Counted from the first letter of the stretch, positions 1 through 7,547 are shown. The stretch: DNA of 8,669 nucleotides from Chloroflexota bacterium (GCA_003513015.1 DOTA01000462.1:4957-13625), one strand, 5' to 3'. Notes: generated by a model from the letters alone, not told the origin. Program-made: numbers and translations.

Positions 1-1572
1 GGCCCAACCGGTATTTTTGATGGGTGCATAAGCCAGGTAGAATTCGCGTTCATCCACGGTAACACTCTGAAACCCGGTAATGCCAGCCGTCATTTCTGTT
101 AGAACCGGAGAAAATGCGGGATTGGCTTTTGCCAAATCCGGGCCGAATTCATCGGGCTGGCGTTCCCTTCCCAGAATATCCTGGTAACCAAGGCTTGGCA
201 GGGCCAGCGCCCGGCCAGATGGGTTAACCAAGAATGAGTAACCACCGGAGGCTAACGATGAACTTTCAATATTCTCCGTCAGCCCGGCCAGACTGATATC
301 GATTCCAATAATTCCCAAGAATTCATCTTGAGCGTTATAAATGGGGGCAATTGCGGAAACCAATAAACCTTGTCCAGCTGGGTCATCGTAGACCGGGGTC
401 CAGACAACTTCGCGTTGAGGATCATTCTCTGGCGTTCCAATGGTGTAGAAAATATCCTGAGTGGCTAAGAAATCTGGCGGGACGATCTCACCCAAGTTAA
501 TGTTGGGGTAGAGCCTGGAGATTTCTTCTTTGCTAATGAAGTAAATTGCCGCCGCATTTGGATTGTTTTCAAACACCGAGACGAAATTCAGGTCGAGGTA
601 AGCGGATAAATCTAAGGTTGTTTTGAAGTCATCGTTCAAAGTGACCGTGTTGGGGATAAAAACTGTGCTGGTATCTTCCGGGCCATTGATATATTGGCCG
701 TCTGGGCCAAAAAACATGTGCTCGTCGGCATTCCAGAATGCCGTGGTATTGAACGCCTCTGGATTGTCGAAAACTTGTGAGGCATACTGTGCCATGTTAC
801 GGGCATCGAGTTGGGTCTTCTCAAGAATTAACGCATTTTTTTCTGCGTTATCAATGGTTAACTGAACCAGATAGTCTTGGGCCTGGGTTTGTAAGGCGTT
901 GCCGGTCTTTTGCTGCGTAAGATCACTGGATGAAATCAGTGAATTAACCGTGATGGCCGCGATAACCGCCATCGTTACCAGGGTTAGTGTCAGCGAAAAT
1001 GCTAAAAATCTTGTGCGGATCGAGGTAGCCCAGGCAAATCTAATCACTAAAAAGGTGGTGCCGAGAATGATAAACCCCAGCGTAATAAAGCCGAAACTGC
1101 CAGATGTGTTGGCTAAGTTGACCCGAAAGGCAGGGTTGATAAGATCAACCACCAGCATAACGACCGCGGCGATGATTGGCCCAAGCTGATATTTTTTTCG
1201 CCAGCTTATGGGGAATAAATAAAACACATTGACGAAGCCAACCACGAGCACCATGGGTATCAGAAAAGCGACAACTCCATCGAATAGCAAGACATTGATG
1301 GGGACAGTGATCAAGCTAGACCAGTAGAGAATTTTTAGTGCCAATTCTTCTCGTTGTTGTCGGATAAGAATGACCGCGGCAAAGTCAAACCCTAAGGATG
1401 CTACGGCAATGATTGCCATAACATACACTTGCCAAATCTGGAAACGCGTGAGTAGTAAAACTGCCAGCCCTACCGATGATAGCGCTACAAGCGTGTAAAT
1501 GACGGTTACCCAAAATACACGACGGGTTAGGATTTCGTCTTGATGAGGATTCTCACGATCAAATTTGTTCAT
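1..1572 (-). CDS. Receptor C: multi-pass membrane double-Cache sensor protein (C-terminus beyond the window)
   Basis: The frame is open from an ATG at 1572 to base 1 (524 codons, no stop), so the C-terminus is missing. A GGAG at 1584-1581, 8 nt upstream, supports the start. A hydrophobic block at residues about 19-183 holds roughly six membrane segments, and another segment follows at about 188-211. The stretch from 212 to 524 looks like an extracytoplasmic double-Cache (dCache_1) sensor: LGIIGIDISL near 419 and GGYSFLVNPSG near 443 are typical of the membrane-distal half, and YLAYAPIKNTGWA at the edge is the usual end of the domain. A membrane helix, HAMP and GAF should follow by analogy with receptors A and B, but cannot be seen. 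It lies 29 nt after receptor B, so co-translation is likely. The membrane block closely resembles that of B, while the Cache part does not. The ligand is unknown. An output domain could lie beyond base 1. Confidence 0.88.
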   Translation of the reverse strand, partial: MNKFDRENPHQDEILTRRVFWVTVIYTLVALSSVGLAVLLLTRFQIWQVYVMAIIAVASLGFDFAAVILIRQQREELALKILYWSSLITVPINVLLFDGVVAFLIPMVLVVGFVNVFYLFPISWRKKYQLGPIIAAVVMLVVDLINPAFRVNLANTSGSFGFITLGFIILGTTFLVIRFAWATSIRTRFLAFSLTLTLVTMAVIAAITVNSLISSSDLTQQKTGNALQTQAQDYLVQLTIDNAEKNALILEKTQLDARNMAQYASQVFDNPEAFNTTAFWNADEHMFFGPDGQYINGPEDTSTVFIPNTVTLNDDFKTTLDLSAYLDLNFVSVFENNPNAAAIYFISKEEISRLYPNINLGEIVPPDFLATQDIFYTIGTPENDPQREVVWTPVYDDPAGQGLLVSAIAPIYNAQDEFLGIIGIDISLAGLTENIESSSLASGGYSFLVNPSGRALALPSLGYQDILGRERQPDEFGPDLAKANPAFSPVLTEMTAGITGFQSVTVDEREFYLAYAPIKNTGWA

Positions 1573-1580
1573 AACAATTG

Positions 1581-1584
1581 CTCC
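1581..1584 (-). promoter_or_regulatory. Ribosome binding site of receptor C
   Basis: GGAG within ACTGGAGCAATTGTTATG, 8 nt before ATG 1572 and inside the 29-nt gap after the receptor B stop (TAG, 1604-1602). The short gap favours translation from the same message. Confidence 0.75.
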
Positions 1585-1601
1585 AGTAGATTATCCACTG
1601 A

Positions 1602-4600
1602 CTATTTCTGACCATTATCTGGTTCAGTAGCTCGCAACTCCACGCTGGCTCGCTGCGTACCCAGGGCTTGCCCTAATTCCTGAACAGCTACCTTGATCAC
1701 ATCATCAATGGTGGCTGCACTCTGGATACGTTGCGAAATGCCGGTAATGCGGGCTTCGCGGACCGCCTGCCGTTGCGTTCGCTCATATGCCTGGGCGTTG
1801 CGCACGGCGATACCCACCTGGTTAGCGATGGACTGGATCAAGTCAGCATCTTGTTGGCTCAAGCCACCTGCAACATTGTGCTGCACATCCAAAACGCCGA
1901 GCACATCCTCACCCATCGTGATGGGTATGGCTACCTCTGCCTTTGTATCAGGCAGTAGGGGGTTAGGCTGCCAGCCATCCACGATCCAGTCTTTCAAGGG
2001 TGTGCCATCTACATAATATTGACCCAGCGCCAGCACGGGTAAATATCCCTGCATATAAGGATGCTGGCCGATAGTAACCTGGGCAGTGCCGTCTTTAATA
2101 GCTTCCAGAATTTCCACCGTCAGGTCGTAACCACCCGCTACCCATTGGGCGTTGATCTGTTTTTTGATGCGGATCAAGGAGGGGAGATCCATCGAAGCCA
2201 GACCAACCGCGGCTACCATATCAGGATGTGTGTTCACCAGCCGCTCCCAGCCGATGTAGTTTTGCTCTGGGTTGCTTAGAGGTACATCGTAAAACTCAGA
2301 TACCGTATAAGCTGAACCTTGCAAGCCGCGCTTGAGACCCGCGTAACGTTCGTGCAGTTCCTGAATTTCTCGTGCGGAGGCGACCACGATTTCTCCGGAT
2401 GACTTTCCTGCAGCGATCAATGCCTTTAGAAGCTCGCGCGCCAGAATGATGCCCGATTGGTAGCTGTCTTGTCCAAACCAGGCTGAGGAGGCTGAGCCAG
2501 GGGAACGCACATTCGTTGTTAAGACGGGGATACCCGCCGCGACGGCTTCCTGGATTGGTGCAACCCACTTTTTGGGTGGGGTAGGCTGCACGATCAGGCC
2601 ATCTTTTTTCTTTGCGATCATCTCCCGAAATAGGCGAATTCCTTTGTCAGGATTTAAGTCAGCTGAAACGATCTCTAACTCGAACCCCAGAGATTGAGCG
2701 GCTTCTTCTGCACCCGTTTTTATAGTTGCCAAGAAGTCATTCATCCCATACAAGATATAACCCAGCCTGGGCATTTGCTCCCCCGAGGCTTTCCTTTGTG
2801 CCATGCGTTTGGCGAAGATCCGGATATCTGTGAATCTCTCTGAAATGGTATTGGCATACCAGGCTTCGGTAGCTGCCAGGCTGCTTTCTCGCTCGAAAAC
2901 ATCTTCGACGGTGTCGGATGTGATGATTTCGAAACCGATGGTTCTTTCCACGCTGGGTATCAGAACTGGCATGTTCGTTGCTGCGGCACGTCCGACCAGA
3001 CCGCGGCCGGGTTCAATTTTGTGCCCACGCGCCAGCATGCTGCGCCCGGCATCGCCGGTGCCGCCAGCCATCACCAGGTTTTGTTGGGCATTATCGTAAA
3101 GGTAAATTTGGGCATGGTAATAACCAAAAGCTGAACGCAATTGCTCAACTACCTCACGCACCAGTTGATCTTGCTCGAGGATGGTGGAGAGGCGGCGGCT
3201 GACCTCGGTGGAGGTTTCGAGCGCCCGAGTGCGGTCGGCAACTTGTTGTTCGAGAGAGCCTAAGGTTGTTTGAAGCTGGCTGGTCATATTGTTGAAGGTT
3301 GTCGCCAGCACACCAATCTCATCGCTGGTTTCTATTTTTGCTCGAGCAGATAAGTCGCCACCGGCGACTTCTTCAGCAACCGTGGTAAGCCTCAAAAGAG
3401 GTGCTACTAATATTTGCGCCAAAAGCACCAAAACGCCGATGATTAAGATGTTAATGATCACCGCTGCCCAGATCATTATGCGGGTCTGGGATATAACAAT
3501 AGATAATGCCTCGCTGGTGTCTTGCCGGAATAAGGAAGCCCAACCTAAATTGTTGACGACGATAAGAACTTCAGATTCGGCTGATAAATGACTGGTTTCC
3601 GGCAGATTTGAATAAACGGCGGCGTGTCCAAAGAGTATTTCGGTACCGTGTTGATCTTGACTGATATCAGAATGAGCATTTTCAGTAATGAACTCCTGGC
3701 GTAATTCTATCGGCAAACCGGCTGAGTTTACTGTATCTGCTCGTGGATCAAAGATTACATCTCCTGCGGAGTCGAACAAAACAGCATGGCCGCTCTCGCC
3801 CAGGGTATCTTCAGCGATCAGAGTTCTTAATGTATCAGCAATCAAGGTCGAACGCAGCACACCAATAACCTCTCCAGCATGATCGGTTATCGGTATTGCA
3901 ATCAGTAAAGCAGTTGTGCCAAGGCTTTCATCGAATTCTGGCTCTGAAATGTAAATGGCTCCTTCCCCCTCATTCCAGGCCGCCTGCCACCAATCTTCAT
4001 CAGCCTGATAATAATCAGAAAGCCGACCTGTCGCCGAAACTGTTGCGCCGTAACGATCCGTAATGAAGACTTCAGCATGATATGGGAAGGTGTTCAAAAA
4101 ATCCAGCAGGCTGTTCGTAGCGGGGTTGATCGTGGGATCATTTGAGATAATGCCGACCACCACTGGGTCTGTGTTGGTGGCTGCCACCCAAGCCTGATCA
4201 ATGGTTTGGATTTCAGCCAGAATTTCAGCCTGACTTCCCGTATAGGCATTGTTGCGTTGATCTATTGTCTCTCTTAAGATCTCCGATAGAGATAGGACCT
4301 GGAGTTGCCCCACTTTTTCAAGGAAAAAATTTACGATCTGGTCGCTGTGATCCTCCGCATGTGTGATAAACGATTCGCCAACCTGATCGGTGAGGGCAGT
4401 CTTAGTGGATTGCAGGATAATATAAGAAAACACGAACAGGGCGGCAAAAACTGCCACTGCTGAAGGGATAGATAATTTTACGCGGATATTACCGCCCCAG
4501 GCCAGGCGGAGAATGATCACAAGGGTGCTGATGATAATGAAGGTGAGCGCAATAAAACCAAAATTTCCGGAGGCGTTGCTTAAACTTATCCGAAAGGGTG

Positions 4601-5036
4601 GATCAATCAAATCTACCAGCAACATTAAAAGGGTCGCAATGATCGGTCCAAATTGAAGGTACTTCCGCCAACTTTTTGGGAAAAGGTAGAACACATTGAC
4701 AAAACCAACCACGAGGATCATGGGAATCAGGAAGGCGGTGACCCCAAAAAAGAGAACTGAGTTTAATGGAACCGTGACAAGGCCTGACCAATAAAGAATT
4801 TTTAACCCGAATGCTGGTCTCCCCCGTCGGATATAAATAAGTGCGGCTACATCAAATCCTAGCGAAAATAGAGTGATAACCATCATCACGTACACTTGCC
4901 AAATTTGGTAGCGCGAAATCAGGAAAAATGCCAGCCCAACCGAAGAAATGGCAACGACCGTGTAAATGACTGCTACCCAGAAGGTTCGCTGAACATTGAT
5001 CTCATCTTGGTTATTCTGTGGATTGATTTCTTTCAT
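1602..5036 (-). CDS. Receptor B: membrane Cache-HAMP-GAF sensor whose GAF domain is split by a sugar-binding-protein-type domain
   Basis: 1144 residues. The start is ATG 5036, with GGAG (5048-5045) 8 nt upstream; a TTG at 5042 is too close to that site. About six membrane segments lie at residues 17-180 and another at 191-209. A dCache sensor (about 210-515) carries the typical FITDRYGATVSAT and YYQADEDWWQAAW. A membrane helix (about 520-542), HAMP (about 543-592; P546, DEIG 572-575) and a coiled coil (592-620) follow. The GAF first half (about 622-696) ends in GRGLVGRAAATNMPVLIPSV. Residues 697-1019 are an insert containing a type I periplasmic-binding fold, and the GAF resumes at DGWQPNPLLPDTKAEVAIP through about 1082. 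A tail of about 60 residues resembles the start of another GAF and ends NGQK. No kinase, GGDEF, cyclase or MCP domain is seen, so signalling must go through a partner. The Cache should face outside and the inserted domain inside. Ligands are unknown. The insertion is in frame on both sides. Confidence 0.93.
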   Translation of the reverse strand: MKEINPQNNQDEINVQRTFWVAVIYTVVAISSVGLAFFLISRYQIWQVYVMMVITLFSLGFDVAALIYIRRGRPAFGLKILYWSGLVTVPLNSVLFFGVTAFLIPMILVVGFVNVFYLFPKSWRKYLQFGPIIATLLMLLVDLIDPPFRISLSNASGNFGFIALTFIIISTLVIILRLAWGGNIRVKLSIPSAVAVFAALFVFSYIILQSTKTALTDQVGESFITHAEDHSDQIVNFFLEKVGQLQVLSLSEILRETIDQRNNAYTGSQAEILAEIQTIDQAWVAATNTDPVVVGIISNDPTINPATNSLLDFLNTFPYHAEVFITDRYGATVSATGRLSDYYQADEDWWQAAWNEGEGAIYISEPEFDESLGTTALLIAIPITDHAGEVIGVLRSTLIADTLRTLIAEDTLGESGHAVLFDSAGDVIFDPRADTVNSAGLPIELRQEFITENAHSDISQDQHGTEILFGHAAVYSNLPETSHLSAESEVLIVVNNLGWASLFRQDTSEALSIVISQTRIMIWAAVIINILIIGVLVLLAQILVAPLLRLTTVAEEVAGGDLSARAKIETSDEIGVLATTFNNMTSQLQTTLGSLEQQVADRTRALETSTEVSRRLSTILEQDQLVREVVEQLRSAFGYYHAQIYLYDNAQQNLVMAGGTGDAGRSMLARGHKIEPGRGLVGRAAATNMPVLIPSVERTIGFEIITSDTVEDVFERESSLAATEAWYANTISERFTDIRIFAKRMAQRKASGEQMPRLGYILYGMNDFLATIKTGAEEAAQSLGFELEIVSADLNPDKGIRLFREMIAKKKDGLIVQPTPPKKWVAPIQEAVAAGIPVLTTNVRSPGSASSAWFGQDSYQSGIILARELLKALIAAGKSSGEIVVASAREIQELHERYAGLKRGLQGSAYTVSEFYDVPLSNPEQNYIGWERLVNTHPDMVAAVGLASMDLPSLIRIKKQINAQWVAGGYDLTVEILEAIKDGTAQVTIGQHPYMQGYLPVLALGQYYVDGTPLKDWIVDGWQPNPLLPDTKAEVAIPITMGEDVLGVLDVQHNVAGGLSQQDADLIQSIANQVGIAVRNAQAYERTQRQAVREARITGISQRIQSAATIDDVIKVAVQELGQALGTQRASVELRATEPDNGQK
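1980..2948 (-). other. In-frame domain insertion: type I periplasmic-binding (Peripla_BP_4-like) module inside the GAF of receptor B
   Basis: These bases encode residues about 697-1019 of receptor B. Receptor A reads PVLVPDV-TQA-EGWLPNPLLPD without interruption; here PVLIPSV and DGWQPNPLLPD are separated by about 323 residues. The first 60 or so (ERTIGFEII to GEQMPR) match no family I recognise and are probably helical. From LGYILYGMND (about 757) to about 1015 the sequence has the order of a ribose/AI-2-type binding protein: KKDGLIVQP, AAGIPVLTTN, FGQDSYQSGIILA, ELHERYAGLKRGL, GGYDLT, IGQHPYMQGYLPV. Residues placed like ligand contacts of RbsB-type proteins appear present: R897, D971 and Q991. 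The RbsB asparagine before the hinge seems replaced (ASMDLPS). There is no signal peptide or membrane segment, so it should be cytosolic, as in LacI-type regulators, but with no DNA-binding headpiece. Family placement is by eye; the ligand is unknown. Confidence 0.85.
3187..3218 (-). repeat. Copy 1 of a 32-bp exact direct repeat in the coiled-coil/GAF linker of receptor B
   Basis: These 32 bases are identical to 5808-5839 in receptor A and encode the ETSTEVSRRLST region between HAMP and GAF. Flanking sequence on both sides is also similar, so this is the best-preserved core of a paralogous module and not a separate mobile repeat. Confidence 0.85.
4670..4740 (-). repeat. Paralogous repeat: membrane-block segment of receptor B resembling 1198-1268 of receptor C
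   Basis: Both segments encode IPM(I/V)LVVGFVNVFYLFP followed by SWRK and are very similar at the base level (for example AACACATTGAC in both plus-strand readings). This reflects duplication of the receptor gene. The similarity covers most of the first 190 residues of B and C and fades at the Cache domain. Confidence 0.7.
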
Positions 5037-5044
5037 TTTCAAAT

Positions 5045-5048
5045 CTCC
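5045..5048 (-). promoter_or_regulatory. Ribosome binding site that decides the receptor B start
   Basis: GGAG within ACGGAGATTTGAAAATG leaves 8 nt to ATG 5036 but only 2 nt to the in-frame TTG at 5042. The ATG is therefore preferred and the protein starts MKEINPQ. Confidence 0.75.
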
Positions 5049-5167
5049 GTTTAATGGTAAGGCTCAGCAGATTTCCTAAACTTCAGAGCGTTTATCGACG
5101 AAATGGAAGGAATGGTCTGGGATCATCTGAGGCCGTATGGAGTTCTGGCTATTGATTGCTCGGCAAA

Positions 5168-7537
5168 TTACTCTGGTTTCTGGACTATTTTCTGCCCATT
5201 GCCGGAATCGGTTTTCTTTAGCTTGACACTGGTCTGGGTGCCTAAGGCTCGCCCAAGCTCGCGCACCGCAATTTTTAGAGCATCCTCAATATCGGTGGTG
5301 CTTTGGATTTGCTGGTTGATATGAGTAATCAGGGCTTCGCGCGCCACCTGCTGTTGGGTGCCTTGGTAGGCACGGGCGTTCTGGATGGCAATAGCAACCT
5401 GGTTTGCAATGGATTGCAGCAACTCAACATCGCCTTCGTTCAATTCGCCTACTTCATCATCCTGAACATCCAGCACGCCAAGCACATTGCTTCCGAGGGA
5501 AATGGGGATGGCAACCTCTGCTTTGGTATCGGGCAGTAGCGGGTTGGGCAGCCAACCTTCAGCCTGCGTAACGTCGGGCACCAAAACCGGTAAATTGGTA
5601 TCCGCCGCGCGGCCAACCAGGCCGCGCCCTTTAGGGATGGTATGGCCCTGCGCCAACATCGCTTGTCCAGCATCGCCCGTGCCGCCCACCATCATCAGAT
5701 TTTCTTTCTGTTCATCGAATAGGTAAATATGGGCGTGGTAGTAATTGAAGGCGGTTTGCACCTGATCTACAACCTCACGCACCAGTTGGCGTTGATCGAG
5801 GATGGTAGAGAGGCGGCGGCTGACCTCGGTGGAGGTTTCCAACGCTCGCGTGCGGTCGGTCACGCGCTGCTCCAGGCCTTCGAGGGTTTCTCGTAACTGA
5901 GTAGTCATGCTGTTGAAGGTTTCTGCCAGAACACCAATTTCATCTTGGCGTTCGATTTGCACTACTATATCCAGTTCGCCGGCTGTAATTCGTTCAGCGG
6001 CGTTTGCCAGTTTGCCCAAGGGTGTGGCGATGGTTTGGGTAACGAAGAAAGCCGCACCAATTGCCAGCAAAGCGGCGATAACTGCTACTCCCAGGCTGGT
6101 GAATGTGGAAGTAACCGCCGTTTGCAAGGCTTCCGTTTGATCAACTTCAGCTACCAGGGCCAGTTCCAGGTCTGGTAACCAGCGATAAGCGCCTAAAACG
6201 GGGGTGCCTCGGTAACCAACATAGCTGGTTGTGCCTGTGCTTTTCTCTTGGATGGCAGTGTTGACGCCTTCCGTGCGGATATAGGTGTCACCGGCGGTGT
6301 AGCCCTCAAATCGGGAGGCGGTGAGCAGGGCATTATTACTGCGCACCAGGTAGGTTTCTCCCGTATTGCCAATCCCAATATCCGCCAGCATGATCTCGTT
6401 GAGCAAATCGAGGTTGGCCCGCCCAGCCACCACACCACCGGCATGACCATGCTCATCCAACAGCGGTTTAGAAGCATACACAATGACTTCTCCCAAGGAT
6501 TGTGAATATTGCGGGGGCTGTACGTATTCACCCTTGAGGCCTTCTTGGAAAAAAGATTGGTTGGCGAACAACTTCCCAACCTGGGTTTCATCGGTCGATA
6601 CGACAACTTGTCCATTTTGATCAAGAATAAAAATCTCATCAAATACTACCGTTTTGGATAAGATCGTCAATAAATCGTTGGTGGTGTCGGCAAATACTGC
6701 CCCGTGATCGGTTTCCCCACTCTGTGTATTACTGCCCTCATTTTCGAGTTCCAGTAGGGCATGCACAATATCGGTTTCTTCGTATGTGTGGAAAACCAGT
6801 TTGAGTGTTTCACTCATTGAGCTTACCCAGGCATTCACACTATCTTCTTTTAGTGTAGCAGAGGAGCTAAGATGGTTGTATGTATCGGTTTGCGCGGCCT
6901 GCCGGATAAGTAGTGAGGAGATCAAGCCGCTGAATACCAGGGGCACGATCACAAATATCAGGAACGAAGTTACCAACCGGGTACGGATATTGCCGGACCA
7001 GGCCTGACGCAAGATTACCATGAAGAAGATAATTCCCAAAAGCGTTGTTAAAATTGGTGAAGCAATCAGCATCAGCGGGGATACTAAACGCCATGCCGGG
7101 TTTATTAATTCTGTGAGTAAGGTAATTACCAGCCCGAAAATCGCCAGCAGCATCGTTGTGCGTTTTGCTTCATTGGGCATCACATAGAGGATCGTGAAAT
7201 AAACCGTAACCAGGATGTAAGCCAAAGCCACATAGCCGAGTTTGGAGATCAGTAAGGCGGCCCACACAGGGGCAATCAGGTTAGAAATAAAGACAATCCA
7301 TGCGCCTAACCTTGGCCGCCCGCTCCGAATCAAATTAACACTTACCAAGCTTGCCACGATAACCTGAGCAGCCAAGATAATGAACTGGTACGCTTGCCAG
7401 GCCCCGCCGGTTTGGATCGTCAGATAGACGGCAAGTGCCGTAAATAAAACAGCTATCAGGGTCACAACTTGAACAACCGCTGCTGCCTGCCGGACGGCCT
7501 CTTCTTCGGGAGTTTTTGAGCTAGTTAATTCACTCAT
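5168..7537 (-). CDS. Receptor A: multi-pass membrane Cache-HAMP-GAF sensor protein without output domain
   Basis: 789 residues from ATG 7537, which has GGAG (7547-7544) 6 nt upstream. An in-frame ATG at 7549 overlaps that site and has only a weak GAGA before it; it would add MEQT. Membrane segments occupy about 19-39, 48-70, 79-98, 100-120, 129-146 and 155-178, and another lies at 190-211. The extracytoplasmic dCache sensor (about 212-474) includes FILDQNGQVVVSTD and GNTGETYLVRSNNALLTAS, typical of the membrane-proximal and distal parts. A membrane helix (479-499), HAMP (about 502-552; P506, DEIG 532-535), coiled coil (550-580) and an intact GAF (about 582-722; GRGLVGRAADTNLPVLVPDV, LGVLDVQ, LQSIANQVAIAIQNA) follow. 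The tail to 789 resembles the first third of another GAF and holds no phosphoacceptor box. With no catalytic output, it probably relays through a partner or hetero-oligomer. It follows the lipoprotein gene by 95 nt. The GAF cofactor or ligand is unknown. Confidence 0.93.
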   Translation of the reverse strand: MSELTSSKTPEEEAVRQAAAVVQVVTLIAVLFTALAVYLTIQTGGAWQAYQFIILAAQVIVASLVSVNLIRSGRPRLGAWIVFISNLIAPVWAALLISKLGYVALAYILVTVYFTILYVMPNEAKRTTMLLAIFGLVITLLTELINPAWRLVSPLMLIASPILTTLLGIIFFMVILRQAWSGNIRTRLVTSFLIFVIVPLVFSGLISSLLIRQAAQTDTYNHLSSSATLKEDSVNAWVSSMSETLKLVFHTYEETDIVHALLELENEGSNTQSGETDHGAVFADTTNDLLTILSKTVVFDEIFILDQNGQVVVSTDETQVGKLFANQSFFQEGLKGEYVQPPQYSQSLGEVIVYASKPLLDEHGHAGGVVAGRANLDLLNEIMLADIGIGNTGETYLVRSNNALLTASRFEGYTAGDTYIRTEGVNTAIQEKSTGTTSYVGYRGTPVLGAYRWLPDLELALVAEVDQTEALQTAVTSTFTSLGVAVIAALLAIGAAFFVTQTIATPLGKLANAAERITAGELDIVVQIERQDEIGVLAETFNSMTTQLRETLEGLEQRVTDRTRALETSTEVSRRLSTILDQRQLVREVVDQVQTAFNYYHAHIYLFDEQKENLMMVGGTGDAGQAMLAQGHTIPKGRGLVGRAADTNLPVLVPDVTQAEGWLPNPLLPDTKAEVAIPISLGSNVLGVLDVQDDEVGELNEGDVELLQSIANQVAIAIQNARAYQGTQQQVAREALITHINQQIQSTTDIEDALKIAVRELGRALGTQTSVKLKKTDSGNGQKIVQKPE
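5808..5839 (-). repeat. Copy 2 of the 32-bp exact direct repeat, in receptor A
   Basis: Identical to 3187-3218, in the same frame and the same place in the protein. The identity includes third codon positions, which suggests recent duplication, gene conversion or strong constraint. Recombination between the copies would fuse the N-terminal half of A to the C-terminal half of B. Confidence 0.85.
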
Positions 7538-7543
7538 AGTCTG

Positions 7544-7547
7544 CTCC
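7544..7547 (-). promoter_or_regulatory. Ribosome binding site that decides the receptor A start
   Basis: GGAG with a 6-nt spacer (CAGACT) to ATG 7537. The competing ATG at 7549 overlaps this motif (ATGGAG), so the inner ATG is the better start and the protein begins MSELTSS. Confidence 0.7.

Noticed and set aside
623..1189. Short plus-strand reading frames opposite receptor C
   Set aside because: They lie antisense to a continuous, clearly recognisable minus-strand coding frame, and their products have no domain or plausible composition.
1602..1800. A histidine-kinase or chemotaxis output at the end of the receptors
   Set aside because: No H-box, N/G boxes or MCP hairpin motif is present in the C-terminal tails.
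1980..2948. The inserted binding domain as a separate gene or an assembly chimera
   Set aside because: Both junctions keep the frame, there is no internal stop, and the GAF resumes at the matching residue. Base composition looks like that of the flanks. A chimera would be unlikely to meet all of these, though read mapping would settle it.
1693..3882. Several plus-strand and one minus-strand (2296-2568) short frames over receptor B
   Set aside because: They are shadows of the receptor frame, with no ribosome binding site or family resemblance.
5040..5042. TTG as the start of receptor B
   Set aside because: It is only 2 nt from the GGAG, while ATG 5036 has an 8-nt spacer.
5103..5324. Plus-strand frame beginning in the gap between receptors A and B
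   Set aside because: Most of it is antisense to the end of receptor A. The 131-nt gap holds no convincing promoter, terminator or small gene that I can see, only the ribosome binding site of receptor B.
6193..6642. 149-codon minus-strand frame inside receptor A
   Set aside because: It is out of frame with the Cache domain that the same bases encode convincingly; its predicted product is low-complexity and unlike any family.
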